Both the position numbers and the translations under genes were made by a program. This document shows, one piece after another, positions 1 through 9,242 of a DNA stretch of 45,284 bases. The notes below the pieces were generated by a model. It had not been told where the DNA came from. It was given only the letters and a program-made list of their open reading frames with translations, and made no database searches. Position 1 is the stretch's first letter; every line of letters begins with the position of its first letter. This DNA comes from Candidatus Krumholzibacteriota bacterium (GTDB lineage: Bacteria; Krumholzibacteriota; Krumholzibacteriia; LZORAL124-64-63): positions 1 to 45,284 of the forward strand of contig JAJRWA010000148.1 of NCBI GenBank assembly GCA_024277025.1, given 5' to 3'.

Positions 1-655
1 ACCCCGCCAGATCGGCCGTGGTCAGGTCCACCCCGCGCGCCCGGACCAGCTCGCCCAACGCGCCCGCCGTTCCCGCCTCGCGCACCCGCCGCAGAATGCC
101 GGTGCTGCCTGCATAGGCCTCCAGGCAGCCTCGGCCGCCGCAGGCACAGACAGGCCCGGCGGGGTCCAGCACCATATGTCCGATTTCGCCGGCTCCGCAG
201 TGGGTTCCCAACAGCAACCGACCGCCGATCATGACGCCACCGCCCACGCCGGTGCCCAGGGCGATCATCACCAGATTCCCGCAACCCTGTCCCGCGCCCA
301 GGCGGTACTCCCCGTACAGGGCGCCGTTCACGTCGTTGGCCACCGCCCAGGTCCGACCGGGAAACACGCCGGCCAGATGTTCACCCAGGGGCGAGTCCTC
401 CCAGCCCGGCAGATTGGGTGAACGCCCCAGCCGTCCCGTTGCCGGGTTGACGATCCCCGCACAAGCGAGGCCGACGGCGCGCAGCTCCGGCAGCGCCGCA
501 CCCACGGCTGCGGAAACATCCTGCAGCGAGGCCACCGCGTCGTGCGGCCGGGTCGGCACTTCACCTTCGGAGACGACAGTACCCTGACCGTCGGTCAGGG
601 CGTATTTCATGGCCGTGCCGCCAATATCGATCCCAAGATAGAGTTGGTCGCTCAC
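1..655 (-). CDS. ROK-family sugar kinase (glucokinase-like), 3' end cut by window
   Basis: ROK kinases phosphorylate glucose, N-acetylglucosamine or related sugars with ATP in the cytoplasm. The 218 visible residues carry the N-terminal phosphate-binding motif GIDIGGT (residues 8-14), the catalytic-base Asp in NDVNGALYGE (D108), the GTGVGGG loop (134-140) and the ROK zinc site: H160 in GEIGH, then C170, C172 and C177 in CACGGRGC. The start is GTG at 655, which overlaps the TGA of folC as GTGA, so translation is probably coupled to folC. The C-terminal third lies outside the window. Sugar specificity cannot be decided from these residues; glucokinase is the commonest annotation for this type. 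Confidence 0.9.
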   Translation of the reverse strand, partial: MSDQLYLGIDIGGTAMKYALTDGQGTVVSEGEVPTRPHDAVASLQDVSAAVGAALPELRAVGLACAGIVNPATGRLGRSPNLPGWEDSPLGEHLAGVFPGRTWAVANDVNGALYGEYRLGAGQGCGNLVMIALGTGVGGGVMIGGRLLLGTHCGAGEIGHMVLDPAGPVCACGGRGCLEAYAGSTGILRRVREAGTAGALGELVRARGVDLTTADLAG

Positions 656-2142
656 GGTCCTTCCTTTCCCGGGACACGGTTGCCCACAGCCAGGCGCTCC
701 ATCACGCGTACCGCGTCGAGCACCTTGCGCGTCTGCTGCAGATCCGTCACGCCCAGTCGGTGCAGCACTTCGGCCACCATGAAACAACTGCCGGTCACCA
801 GCACCTGGTCGTCCGGCCGCAAGCCCGCCGCCACAGCCTGCAGGCCGCTGGCCATATCGGCGGCCACTGTGCACTGATCCAGCCAGAGCCCATCCGGCCC
901 ACCCGGTGCCAGGCCCAGCTCGGCAAACAACGATTCGAGTTCGGCGCTGGTCCGCGCCCGGGGCAGCGAAACCGGCAGGCCGACCAGATGGTCGCAACCG
1001 CCCAGCAGGCGGCCCAGCTCAGGCGGCACACTCTTGTCCTGCATGCCGCCATAGAGAATCACACGGCGGCCGCCGGCGCCGGACCGGCCGAAAGCCTGCA
1101 GAGCCTGCGTCAGGGCCTGCGCGTTGTGGGCGGTGTCGAAAATCCAGGTGGGGTTGCGCAGCACGGGCTGATACCGGCCCGGCAGAAAAAGATTCCCCAG
1201 CGCGGCGGCCGGGTCCGGCGGCAGCAAAGCCCGGTCGGCGCCGGCCGACAATTCGCTCAGCGCCAACAGCGCCAGCGCCACGTTGCGCCGCATCACCGGC
1301 GTCCCGAAATCCGGCAGGCCCGTGATCATCTCCTGCCGCAGCGCCAGATCCCAGCCGGCTACGGCTGCGGCGGTTTCGGGCCAGCGGGCCAGTTCATCCA
1401 CAAAAAAGCAGGGACTGCCCGCGGTGACGGCCGCGGTGAAGGTCTGGCCGCGCAGCTCATCAGCCACCGCCGCGAACAGGGGCACCCCCCGCTTGAGCAG
1501 ACCCAGCTTCTCGGCCGCGATCGCCGGCAGCGTATCACCCAGAATGCGCTGATGATCCAGCCCGACGCTGGTCAGCAGGGTCGCGATCGCCGGCAAGGCA
1601 TTGGACGCATCCAGCCGACCGCCCAGCCCCGTCTCGCAACACAGATAGTCGACGCCACGCTCGCGAGCGATCTGCACCGCCAGGGCGGTCAGGGTCTAGA
1701 ACCAGCTGGCCCCGTGCTTCTCGGTCAGCGGCCGGATGGCGCGCACCCGCTCGGCAAACTCGTCCGCCGGCACGGGCTGGTCATCGATCTGGATGCGCTC
1801 GTGAACCCGCAGCAGGTGCGGACTGGTGTAGGTGGCGACCTTGTGTCCGGCCGCCTGCAGCAGGCAGGCCAGGATGCGCGTCGTGCTGCCCTTGCCGTTG
1901 GTGCCGGCCACGACCAGCGTGCGCAATTCGCGCTCGGGGTGGCCCAGATCCGCGAGCAGGCCCTCGATGCGGGACAAGCCCGGCCGGATACCGAAACGGT
2001 TCAGGCTGAAGAGCCAGGCGGTGGGCTCGTCGCCGGCCACGAACGGCGGGCACAAATCAACACCCACCCCGGGCTCGCCGGGATGGGCGGAAATATCAGC
2101 GGGATTGGCGTCCCCGGTGCGGCGGGACCGGCCCAGTGCCAT
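652..2142 (-). pseudogene. folC: folylpolyglutamate/dihydrofolate synthase folC, interrupted by in-frame TAG
   Basis: FolC adds glutamate to dihydropteroate and to folates using ATP. The reading frame is continuous from the ATG at 2142, three bases after the accD stop, to the TGA at 652, about 496 codons, except for one TAG at 1698-1696 (codon 149). Upstream of it are the P-loop GTNGKGST (residues 80-87) and SPHLLRVHERI; downstream, in the same frame, are ETGLGGRLDASNA, the DTAHNAQAL segment and the C-terminal ligase domain. The stop follows GASWF, where the family has a conserved F-E-x-x-T, so a GAG to TAG change would explain it. As written, the product would be a non-functional 148-residue fragment. 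An internal GTG at 1677 could start a C-terminal fragment without the P-loop. Nonsense mutation, sequence error or readthrough cannot be separated here. The N-terminus is about 40 residues longer than usual. Confidence 0.88.
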
Positions 2143-2145
2143 GGT

Positions 2146-3027
2146 CTAGCCCCGCGGCGGATGCAGCACCGACACGTCGCGGCCGTCCACAAACCAGTGC
2201 AGGGTCCGGGTCAGCGTCTCCTTCAGGTCCTTGCGCTCAGTGATGATATCGACCATGCCGTGCTCCAGCAGGAACTCCGACGACTGGAATCCTTCGGGCA
2301 GATCTCCACCGATGGTCTGCTTGATCACCCGCGGCCCCGCAAAGCCGATCAGCGCGCCGGGCTCCGCGACATTGATATCGCCGAGCGTCGCGTAGCTGGC
2401 GGTCACCCCGCCGGTCGTCGGGTTGGTCATCAGCGAGATGAACGGGATGCCTTCCTTGCGCAGACGCGCCAGCACGGCGCTGGTCTTGGCCATCTGCATC
2501 AGCGACAACAGCGACTCCTGCATCCGCGCGCCGCCACTGCGGCTCAGGATGATGGCCGCCTCACGGTTGGTCAGCGCGTCCAGCAGGCAGCGCGCAATCT
2601 TCTCGCCCACCACCGAGCCCATGCTGCCGCCCATGAAGCTGAACTCCATGATCGACACGCAGACGGGGATACGCCCGATGCGCGCCCGCCCGGTGATCAC
2701 CGCGTCTTCCTTGCCGGATTTCTGGCGCGTGGCCTTGATCCGGTCCTTGTACCGCTTGGAGTCCTTGAACTCGAGCGAGTCCACGCTGGTCAGGCCGCGA
2801 TGGGTTTCGCGCCAACTGTCCTCGTCAAACAGCAGCCGGATATACTGCTCGGTCGTATACGGCAGATGGTGCCCGCAGGCGCCGCAAACCCACAGGTTGC
2901 GGTCCAACTCCCGATGGTAGAGGATCTCCGAGCACTTGGGGCACTTGCGCCACAGGTTGTCCGGGATATCCTTTTTCTGGCTGGTGAGGGCCTTGATGCC
3001 CTTGGCAGCCTGTGTCAACCAGGACAC
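2146..3027 (-). CDS. accD: acetyl-CoA carboxylase carboxyltransferase subunit beta
   Basis: AccD is the beta half of the carboxyltransferase that moves the carboxyl group from biotin to acetyl-CoA, giving malonyl-CoA for fatty acid synthesis. The 293-residue protein has the N-terminal zinc ribbon with C29, C32, C48 and C51 (CPKC and CGAC), then the crotonase-fold core with FMGGSMGSVVGEK and SRSGGARMQESLLSL, and the NPTTGGVTASYATLGD and GFAGPRVIKQT segments, all typical. The start is GTG at 3027, preceded by GGGAGGA at good spacing. It ends with TAG, the same codon that interrupts folC just downstream. accD-folC linkage is common in bacteria. Confidence 0.97.
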   Translation of the reverse strand: MSWLTQAAKGIKALTSQKKDIPDNLWRKCPKCSEILYHRELDRNLWVCGACGHHLPYTTEQYIRLLFDEDSWRETHRGLTSVDSLEFKDSKRYKDRIKATRQKSGKEDAVITGRARIGRIPVCVSIMEFSFMGGSMGSVVGEKIARCLLDALTNREAAIILSRSGGARMQESLLSLMQMAKTSAVLARLRKEGIPFISLMTNPTTGGVTASYATLGDINVAEPGALIGFAGPRVIKQTIGGDLPEGFQSSEFLLEHGMVDIITERKDLKETLTRTLHWFVDGRDVSVLHPPRG

Positions 3028-3074
3028 GGCGTCCTCCCACGATGTTGGGATCCCAATTCGTTGAATTCCCTGCT

Positions 3075-3104
3075 AAATTAGCCCTATCCCGGTGTCCGCG
3101 ACAA
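3075..3104 (-). promoter_or_regulatory. candidate sigma-70-type promoter for accD-folC-ROK
   Basis: On the minus strand, TTGTCG (3104-3099) and TAATTT (3080-3075) are separated by 18 bases. This places a start site about 40 bases before the accD GTG. It overlaps the last codons of rimI. The match is partial, and read-through from rimI remains possible. Confidence 0.3.
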
Positions 3105-3107
3105 CAA

Positions 3108-3578
3108 TTATTCGCCACCGGTGATCGTGGCCACCGCGCAGGTCATGATGATGGCATCCTCGCCGTCATCGGCGTAGTAGCCCTGACGGACACCCGTCTC
3201 ACCAAACCCGTGCTTCTGGTAGAAGGCCCGGGCCGGCTGGTTGCTGCGGCGGACCTCCAGCGTGATTTCCCCCAGGCCCAGCCCGGCGGCCTGCCGCGCG
3301 GCCTCCCGCAGCAGTCGCGTGCCCAGACCGTGCCGCTGAAAATCGGGATCCGTGGCGATATTCAGGATGTGCAACTGGTCGGCCACCTTCCAGGCCATCA
3401 GGTAGCCGCGGACGACTCCGTCGACCTCGACGACCAGGGGCAACCGCAGCAGGTCGGCCTCCAACTCGCCCAACAACGCCGCCGGCGACCAGGGATCGCT
3501 GAAACAGCGGTTCTCCAGGGCCAGCACCACGTGGATGTCCTCGCTCCCGGACGGGCGCACGCGCACCGCCTCAGTCAT
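3108..3578 (-). CDS. rimI: ribosomal protein S18-alanine N-acetyltransferase RimI (GNAT family)
   Basis: A 156-residue GNAT acetyltransferase. It carries the RimI-type start (ENRCFSDPWSPAALLGEL), the acetyl-CoA loop RHGLGTRLL in the region before residue 90, and the C-terminal FYQKHGFGETGVRQGYY block with the tyrosine usual for RimI. The family acetylates the N-terminal alanine of ribosomal protein S18. The start at 3578 overlaps the end of tsaB by 8 bases. The tsaE-tsaB-rimI order is a classic bacterial cluster, which supports the assignment over a generic GNAT enzyme. Confidence 0.9.
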   Translation of the reverse strand: MTEAVRVRPSGSEDIHVVLALENRCFSDPWSPAALLGELEADLLRLPLVVEVDGVVRGYLMAWKVADQLHILNIATDPDFQRHGLGTRLLREAARQAAGLGLGEITLEVRRSNQPARAFYQKHGFGETGVRQGYYADDGEDAIIMTCAVATITGGE

Positions 3579-4359
3579 GGTCCGGCCGCCGCGTCTGGTG
3601 CCGTGAAATATCCGCGCCCGGCGTCGACGGCGTCAGATCCAGCCGGCGTTTCACCTCCGCGTCCGACACGCGCATGTACTCGGGCACCAGGGCGAAGGGA
3701 TGGACCGCCGGCAATTCGCCGGAATTCAAAGCCACCGCCAGGGCCGGCGCCGTCGCCGGGTGCTGCGCCGTCCAGCGCCGCAGGACCGGCTCGCCGCCGC
3801 CCAGCAGCTCCGGCCGCAGGGTCGCTCCCTGGCCCAGCAGCAGGGTCGTGCCCTCGCCGCCGTACAGCGGCGCGTTGACATCCGGCACCGCCGCGCAGAT
3901 CAGCGGCCACCACCTGTCCGGGGCCATGACCGCCGGTTCGACGACCGGTTCGACCCAGGCGCCGGCCCGCCGGTACACGCCGCAAAATATCTCGCCCCGC
4001 CGCGCATCGAGCGTCGGCACCGCGAACCCGGCGTCCGGATACCCGGCCAGCAGGGCGGCAGCCATGGCCGCCAGCGAAGTCACGCCCACCAGACCGCAGC
4101 CCAGCCCCCAGGCCAGTCCCTTGGCCGTGGCCACGCCGATGCGCACACCGGTGAAACTGCCCGGACCCACGGTCACGCCGATCTGGTCCAGATCCTCCTG
4201 CCGGCGTTCGCACCCGGCCAGCATTTCCTGGATCACCGGCAGCAGGGCATCAGCGTAGCTGCCCGAGACGTTCAGCGGCCGGTAGGCCAGCACCTCACTG
4301 TCTTCGGCCAGCGCGAAGCGTCCCTGCTTGGTGGCGGTGTCAAAAGCCAGACTCAGCAC
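3571..4359 (-). CDS. tsaB: tRNA threonylcarbamoyladenosine biosynthesis protein TsaB
   Basis: TsaB is the scaffold partner of TsaD in making t6A at position 37 of ANN-decoding tRNAs. The 262-residue protein has the ASKHA-fold start LSLAFDTATKQGRFAL and the hallmark VGPGSFTGVRIGVATAKGLA, with ALDARRGEIF-type sequence (TLDARRGEIFCGVY) in the middle. It overlaps tsaE by 7 bases at its start and rimI by 8 bases at its end, so the three are translationally coupled. The C-terminal region beyond about residue 180 is variable, as in other family members. Confidence 0.93.
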   Translation of the reverse strand: MLSLAFDTATKQGRFALAEDSEVLAYRPLNVSGSYADALLPVIQEMLAGCERRQEDLDQIGVTVGPGSFTGVRIGVATAKGLAWGLGCGLVGVTSLAAMAAALLAGYPDAGFAVPTLDARRGEIFCGVYRRAGAWVEPVVEPAVMAPDRWWPLICAAVPDVNAPLYGGEGTTLLLGQGATLRPELLGGGEPVLRRWTAQHPATAPALAVALNSGELPAVHPFALVPEYMRVSDAEVKRRLDLTPSTPGADISRHQTRRPDHD

Positions 4360-4886
4360 GCCGTGGTTCCTTTGGCTGAAAAAACGTCCTGCCAGGCGGT
4401 CGGCACGCTCGGCACGCCGCGCAGGTGCCAGACCCGTTCGGCGGGCCCTGCGCCCGGCTCAGCCAGCAGGGCCAGATGCGGGCCGGTGTCCAGTGCCGGC
4501 ACCAGCGGTCCCGGCCACTCGACCAGGCCGACGGCCTGTCCGTCCCAGATCTCGTCCAGAATGTCGGGCACGCCGATGTCGCCCAGGTCATGGTCCGGTT
4601 CCACGCGGTAGAAATCCAGATGGTGCACCTTCAGCCGACCGGTATACGTATTGACCAAAGTGAATGTTGGCGAGACAACCTCGTCGGTCACGGACAGGCC
4701 GGCGCACAGGCCCTGCACCAGGCGCGTCTTGCCCATACCCAACTCGCCATAGAGCAGGATGATCTCGCCCCCGCCCAGCAACCCGGCCAGGCGCCCGCCC
4801 AGGGCCACGGTGCCGGCCTCGTCGGCGACCCGCCGCTGGTGGGTGAACAGCGCCGGTTCAGGCAGGATGTGGTCCCCGCACGCCAT
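4353..4886 (-). CDS. tsaE: tRNA threonylcarbamoyladenosine biosynthesis ATPase TsaE
   Basis: TsaE is the small ATPase of the t6A pathway that resets the TsaB-TsaD complex. The 177-residue protein has a Walker A motif GELGMGKT (residues 47-54), the switch-like SPTFTLVNTY and HHLDFYRVE, and the C-terminal LVEWPG motif, in the family order. The start ATG at 4886 lies three bases after the stop of the PorX-like gene, so it belongs to the same transcript. The C-terminal tail of roughly 40 residues is somewhat longer than in Escherichia coli TsaE. Confidence 0.94.
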   Translation of the reverse strand: MACGDHILPEPALFTHQRRVADEAGTVALGGRLAGLLGGGEIILLYGELGMGKTRLVQGLCAGLSVTDEVVSPTFTLVNTYTGRLKVHHLDFYRVEPDHDLGDIGVPDILDEIWDGQAVGLVEWPGPLVPALDTGPHLALLAEPGAGPAERVWHLRGVPSVPTAWQDVFSAKGTTAC

Positions 4887-4889
4887 CAG

Positions 4890-6479
4890 CTACCGTGGCC
4901 GCATGATCACGAAGGGGCACATCATCTCTTCGAGGCTGATCCCGCCGTGCTGGAAGCTGTCCCGGTACAACCGCTCGTATTCGTGAAAATTCGTCGGATA
5001 GACCAGGTAGTAGTTGTCCGACGTGATGGCGTAGTTCTCGATCGTGCTCTGGGGCGGCAGCCGGAACTTCTCGGGCTCCTTCATGAAGAAGACCTTCTCC
5101 TCGTCCACGCCCAGGTTGTCGCCGAACTTGTAGCGCACGTTGCTGCTGGTGTCCTTGCTGCCCCGGATCTGGATCGCGCGTTTGCACAGCTTTGAACCGT
5201 GATCCGTCGTCAGGATCACCGTGCAGTCGCGTCGCGCCAGATTCTTCAGCACGTCGTAAAGGTTGGAGTGCTCGAACCAGGAACGCATCAGGGTGCGGAA
5301 GGCCGCTTCATCCGGCGCCAACTCCTTGAGGATCCGGCTCTGGCTGCGGCCATGGGCCATGATGTCCAGGAAGTTGTACACGCCGGCCACCAGCCGGGTG
5401 TCGCCCAGGCTGCCCAGATTGCGGTGCAGCAGGTCGGCATCCCGTTCGTCCGAGACCTTGTAGTAGCGGCTGCTGCCGGCGGCGGGGCTGCCGGTGCGCT
5501 TGAGCAGTTCCTCCAGCAGATCACCCTCGTGGGCATTGCGGCTGCCCGGATGGTCCGCCGGTCCGATCCACCACTGGGGATACCCCTCGGCGATATCCAA
5601 CGGGTACAGACCGGAGAACAGGGCGTTGCGCGCATAGGGCGTGGCCGTGGGCAGGATCGACCAGTAGCGTCGCCGTTCCAGATGGAAGTAACTCTCGAGC
5701 AGAGGTTCGATGATGCGCAATTGATCCTCGCGCATGCAGTCGATCACGATCCAGAACACCTGCCGGCTGCGCTCGATTTCGGGCGCAACCCAGGTCTCGA
5801 ACACCCGTGGACTGAGCAGCGGATCCTCGATTTCGGCCTCGCCCTCGTCCCCCACGCCGGTTGCCCCGTCGGCGCTCACCCAGCGCTGGTAATGCTGCCG
5901 GACATACTTGGTGAAGGCCAGATTGGCCGCCGAATACTGATCGTCCAGCGTATCGAGCAGGCCATGATCGCTGAACTGGAAAAGGTCCAGACTCCAGGTA
6001 ACCAGGTCGGAGTAGATGCTCTCCCAGTCGGCCGGTGTCTTCGCCCCGCCGAAGCGATCACCCAGGGCCATGAAGTTGCTCATGTAGCCGCGCGTGACCT
6101 CTTCGCCGGTCAGTTTGCGGGCTTCCAGCTGCCGCTTCAGCGCCGAGAGGATCTGCAGGGGCGAGACCGGCTTGACCAGATAATCATCGATGCGCTTGCC
6201 GATGGCCCGGGTCATCAGGTCCTCGGCCTCGCTCTTGGTGATCATGATCACCGGAATGTGGGCGTTGAACTTGCGCAACCCCTCGAGTGTCTCGAGACCA
6301 CCCATGCCGGGCATCATCTCATCCAGCAGCACGGCATCGAAATCCTTGGCCGCCAGGACTTCCAGGGCGTCCAGGCCGTTGGTCACCCCCTCGACCTCGT
6401 ACCCCTTCTCGCCCAGGTACATCACGTGGCTGCGCAGTTCTTCGATGTTGTCGTCAACCCAGAGTATTTTGAAGGCCAC
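4890..6479 (-). CDS. PorX-like response regulator: receiver plus PglZ (alkaline-phosphatase-like) domain
   Basis: A 529-residue two-domain regulator. Residues 1-120 are a CheY-like receiver with acidic residues D9/D10, phospho-acceptor D53 (LLDEMMPG), T81 and K103 (LVKPV). A helical linker follows. Residues from about 230 on are a PglZ/alkaline-phosphatase-like domain with VIDCMREDQ, PTATPYARNALFSGLYP (the likely catalytic Thr) and TTDHGSKLCK (metal ligands). This architecture is that of PorX, which in Bacteroidetes regulates type IX secretion and whose phosphatase-like domain cleaves oligonucleotide signals. The kinase directly upstream is its likely partner. Whether it controls secretion here is inferred; the family also occurs in phyla where type IX secretion has not been shown. 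Confidence 0.85.
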   Translation of the reverse strand: MAFKILWVDDNIEELRSHVMYLGEKGYEVEGVTNGLDALEVLAAKDFDAVLLDEMMPGMGGLETLEGLRKFNAHIPVIMITKSEAEDLMTRAIGKRIDDYLVKPVSPLQILSALKRQLEARKLTGEEVTRGYMSNFMALGDRFGGAKTPADWESIYSDLVTWSLDLFQFSDHGLLDTLDDQYSAANLAFTKYVRQHYQRWVSADGATGVGDEGEAEIEDPLLSPRVFETWVAPEIERSRQVFWIVIDCMREDQLRIIEPLLESYFHLERRRYWSILPTATPYARNALFSGLYPLDIAEGYPQWWIGPADHPGSRNAHEGDLLEELLKRTGSPAAGSSRYYKVSDERDADLLHRNLGSLGDTRLVAGVYNFLDIMAHGRSQSRILKELAPDEAAFRTLMRSWFEHSNLYDVLKNLARRDCTVILTTDHGSKLCKRAIQIRGSKDTSSNVRYKFGDNLGVDEEKVFFMKEPEKFRLPPQSTIENYAITSDNYYLVYPTNFHEYERLYRDSFQHGGISLEEMMCPFVIMRPR

Positions 6480-6503
6480 AAACGGCTCCTTTGTCCTGCT
6501 GTT

Positions 6504-7763
6504 TCAGTCTTGTTGCGTCGCCGCCGCGAGTCCCGGCAGGTTCACCAGAAAAGTCGTGCCGTGGCTGCTGGTCGTCTCGACCCGGATGCGCCCGCCGTGA
6601 TACTGGGTGACGATGCGCTGGACCAGGGCCAGCCCCATGCCCCAGCCGCGCTTCTTGGTCGTGTAGCCCGGCTCGAATATCTTGCTGCCGTCCCGGGCGG
6701 GAATGCCCTTGCCGGTATCCGAGACCCGCAACCGCACCCCACCGTCGGCATCGTCCTCCAGTTGCAGCGTGATCGTGCCCTTGCCGTCGATCAGCGCGTC
6801 GATCCCGTTCTTGATCAGGTTCTCCAGCACCCAGCCGATCAGGTCGCGGTTGAAAGCCACCTGATGGGTAATGGTTCCCTCGCTGCGCAATTGCACCCGG
6901 CCACCGAGGTGGGGCAGGCGGCGCTGGAAGTACTCCACGGTGTCGGCCACGACCGCCATCAGGTCGGTGTCCTCCAGCTTGGGCAGCGAGCCGATCTGGC
7001 TGAAACGGGCCGAGATCATGCTCAGGCGATCGACGTCCCGATTCAGCTCCACCATCACGTCATCACTCTTGCCGACCCGGTCTTCCAGCAGGGCGACCCA
7101 GCCCATGATCGAAGTCAGCGGCGTGCCCAGTTGATGGGCCGTCTCCTTGGCCATGCCGGCGAACAGGGCCTGCTGCTGGGCGTCCTTCTTGCTTTGCAGC
7201 GCCCACAGGATAATCAAAAAGAACAGCGCCATCACCATCAGCTCAAGGTAGGGCATCACCCGCAGGCGCTGGCTCAGGGCCGAACGCCCGTAGTGCAGCG
7301 TACCCACGCGCGCACCGTGCTCGTCCACGATGGCGAACGGTTCCTGTTCCTGATCGTAGCCCGCGGCCAGGGACAGGATCTCCAGGATCACCGGGTTGCT
7401 GGGCTTGGACATGTTCTCCTTGAGCAGGATCTGGTAGTCCGGTACCGGGATTCCGATCACGGGCGTGTTCCACAGGAACGGCCGCCCCGCGTTGTCCGTC
7501 AGGATGAACGGCACCTCGTTCTCGTTGATGATCTCGATGATCGGCATGACCTCTTCGAGATTCCGGGCGGTGAACAGACGACTGGCCACGCCGGACAACA
7601 ACTGCGTCGTCAGGAAGCTCTGACGCTCGACGCTCTTGCTGACCCGGATCGTAAAGACGGTCGTGATCACGACAATGCTCACGCTGCCGAGCAACAGGTA
7701 GATGTTGAACAGGTAGCGCCGCCGCACCACCGCAAAAAGAAACCTGCTGAGGGCGCTGAGCAT
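6504..7763 (-). CDS. membrane sensor histidine kinase (PorY-like)
   Basis: A 419-residue kinase with a first membrane segment at about residues 18-40, an extracytoplasmic sensing region of about 130 residues, a second membrane segment at about 172-190, and then the transmitter. The phospho-acceptor is H210 in MAKETAHQLGTPLTS. The ATPase domain has the N box (LENLIKNGIDAL), G1 (VSDTGKGIP), F-type (IFEPGYTTKKRG) and G2 (WGMGLALVQ) motifs. The start overlaps the serS stop as TGATG. Its position just upstream of the PorX-like regulator, 24 bases apart, makes them a cognate pair. The sensed signal is not visible from sequence. Confidence 0.88.
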   Translation of the reverse strand: MLSALSRFLFAVVRRRYLFNIYLLLGSVSIVVITTVFTIRVSKSVERQSFLTTQLLSGVASRLFTARNLEEVMPIIEIINENEVPFILTDNAGRPFLWNTPVIGIPVPDYQILLKENMSKPSNPVILEILSLAAGYDQEQEPFAIVDEHGARVGTLHYGRSALSQRLRVMPYLELMVMALFFLIILWALQSKKDAQQQALFAGMAKETAHQLGTPLTSIMGWVALLEDRVGKSDDVMVELNRDVDRLSMISARFSQIGSLPKLEDTDLMAVVADTVEYFQRRLPHLGGRVQLRSEGTITHQVAFNRDLIGWVLENLIKNGIDALIDGKGTITLQLEDDADGGVRLRVSDTGKGIPARDGSKIFEPGYTTKKRGWGMGLALVQRIVTQYHGGRIRVETTSSHGTTFLVNLPGLAAATQQD

Positions 7764-9022
7764 CAGGTGATGTACTCCATCCCGCCCATGTACGGCACCA
7801 ACACTTCAGGTATGGCGATGCGCCCGTCAGCGGTCTGGTAGTTCTCCATGATGGCCACCAGAATGCGCGGCAGGGCCAGGCCCGAGCCGTTCAGCGTGTG
7901 CACATAGCCCTTACCATCGGGCCCCTTGTAGCGGATGCCCGCGCGGCGCCCCTGGAAATCCAGGAAGTTGCTGCACGACGAGACTTCCAGCCATTTGCCC
8001 ACACCCGCGGACCACACCTCCAGGTCGTAGCATTTGGCCGCCGCGAAGCTCAGATCACCGGTGGCCAGGGCCAGCACCCGGTAGGGCAGCCCCAGCTTCT
8101 GCAACAGTTCCTCGGCGTCGGCGGTCAGGGCCTCCAGTTCGTCCCACGAAGCCTCCGGCAGCACGAACTTGACCATCTCGACCTTGTTGAACTGGTGCAC
8201 CCGCAGCAAGCCGCGCGTATCCTTGCCGGCGGCACCGGCTTCGCGCCGAAAGCAGGGCGACATGGCGCAGTATTTCAGGGGCAGCTCGGCCGCGTCGAGC
8301 GTTTCCTTCATGTGGATATTGGTCACCGAGACCTCGGCCGTGGGGATCAGGAACAGGTCGTCCACTTCGCAGTGGTACATATCCTCGGCCAGCTTGGGCA
8401 GTTGTCCAGTGCCGGTCATGGCCGTGCGGTTCACCAGATAGGGCACGTTGTGCTCGGTGTAGCCCTGGGCCAGATGCACGTCCAGGAACCAGTTGATCAG
8501 GGCCCGCTCCAGGCGCGCCCCCGCACCGGACAGCAGGGCGAAGCCGCTGCCGGACATGCGGGCCGACCGTTCGGCGTGCAGAATCCCCAGTTCACGGCCC
8601 AGATCCCAGTGGGGCACCATCTCGAACTCCGGTTCGGGCACTTCACCCCAGGTGCGCACCAGTTCATTGTTCTCTTCGCCGCCCTCGGGCGCCGACTCGT
8701 GGGGAATATTGGGAATGCGCAGGTAGAGCTGCTCGACTTCGGCCTCCAGCGCGTCGGCTGCAGCCTTCAGTTCCTTGACCCGGGCGGAGACCTCTTTCAT
8801 CGCCGCGATGGCCGGCCCGGCGTCCTGGCCGGCCTTCTTGGCGTCGGAGATGGCGCGGTTGGCTTTGTTGGCCTCCGCCTGCAGAGTTTCGGTTTCCTGC
8901 AGGGCGGCGCGACGGGCGGCGTCCTTCTCGTAGTAGGCGTCGATGTCCACCGACTCGTTCTTCAGAGCCACCGCCCGGGTCACCAGATCCCGGTTTTCGC
9001 GCAAAAATTTGCGATCGAGCAA
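7763..9022 (-). CDS. serS: seryl-tRNA synthetase
   Basis: A class II synthetase of 419 residues that charges tRNA-Ser. The N-terminal 110 residues form the long coiled-coil arm that contacts the tRNA variable arm. Motif 2 ([18 protein letters not shown]), the serine-binding [10 protein letters not shown] and motif 3 ([17 protein letters not shown]) are all present. The start is a TTG at 9022 giving the expected N-terminus LDRKFLREN; no better ATG exists in frame. AAGG lies upstream. It is the first gene of a run that continues through the two-component pair to rimI. Confidence 0.97.
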   Translation of the reverse strand: MLDRKFLRENRDLVTRAVALKNESVDIDAYYEKDAARRAALQETETLQAEANKANRAISDAKKAGQDAGPAIAAMKEVSARVKELKAAADALEAEVEQLYLRIPNIPHESAPEGGEENNELVRTWGEVPEPEFEMVPHWDLGRELGILHAERSARMSGSGFALLSGAGARLERALINWFLDVHLAQGYTEHNVPYLVNRTAMTGTGQLPKLAEDMYHCEVDDLFLIPTAEVSVTNIHMKETLDAAELPLKYCAMSPCFRREAGAAGKDTRGLLRVHQFNKVEMVKFVLPEASWDELEALTADAEELLQKLGLPYRVLALATGDLSFAAAKCYDLEVWSAGVGKWLEVSSCSNFLDFQGRRAGIRYKGPDGKGYVHTLNGSGLALPRILVAIMENYQTADGRIAIPEVLVPYMGGMEYIT

Positions 9023-9242
9023 GGCGCGTACCTTTCATTGCCGGCCCCTTGAACAGGGCACAAGTAACCGTCGACACCGGCGCCCTCGCCAAAAAAGGGA
9101 AATGGATTTGCAATCCGGTGCCTCGACTGTTAGAAGGTTAGTGGAAGACCGTCCGGCTCGGCAAGGCAATTCGCCGGTTCCGGGCGCCTCAACGCCCCTT
9201 GTGGGCCCAATCTGCCACCTTTGGCCGAGGTCTGACACACCC
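9023..9242. other. divergent intergenic region between serS and pyrF
   Basis: The 220-base gap must hold promoters for both directions. I see no convincing -35/-10 pair. A GGCGCCC at its left part and a GGGCGCC about 106 bases later are complementary, and GGATTTGCAATCC (9102-9114) can fold as a small hairpin, but no full tRNA cloverleaf forms. Confidence 0.5.

Noticed and set aside
652..2142. General stop-codon reassignment as the cause of the split folC
   Set aside because: accD, which lies directly upstream, and exbB and the TPR gene all end in TAG at the expected length.
9062..9180. tRNA-like pieces (complementary GGCGCCC/GGGCGCC and a TTTGCAA loop) between serS and pyrF
   Set aside because: The spacing is too long, there is no D arm or T arm consensus, and the anticodon stem is only three pairs in tRNA geometry.
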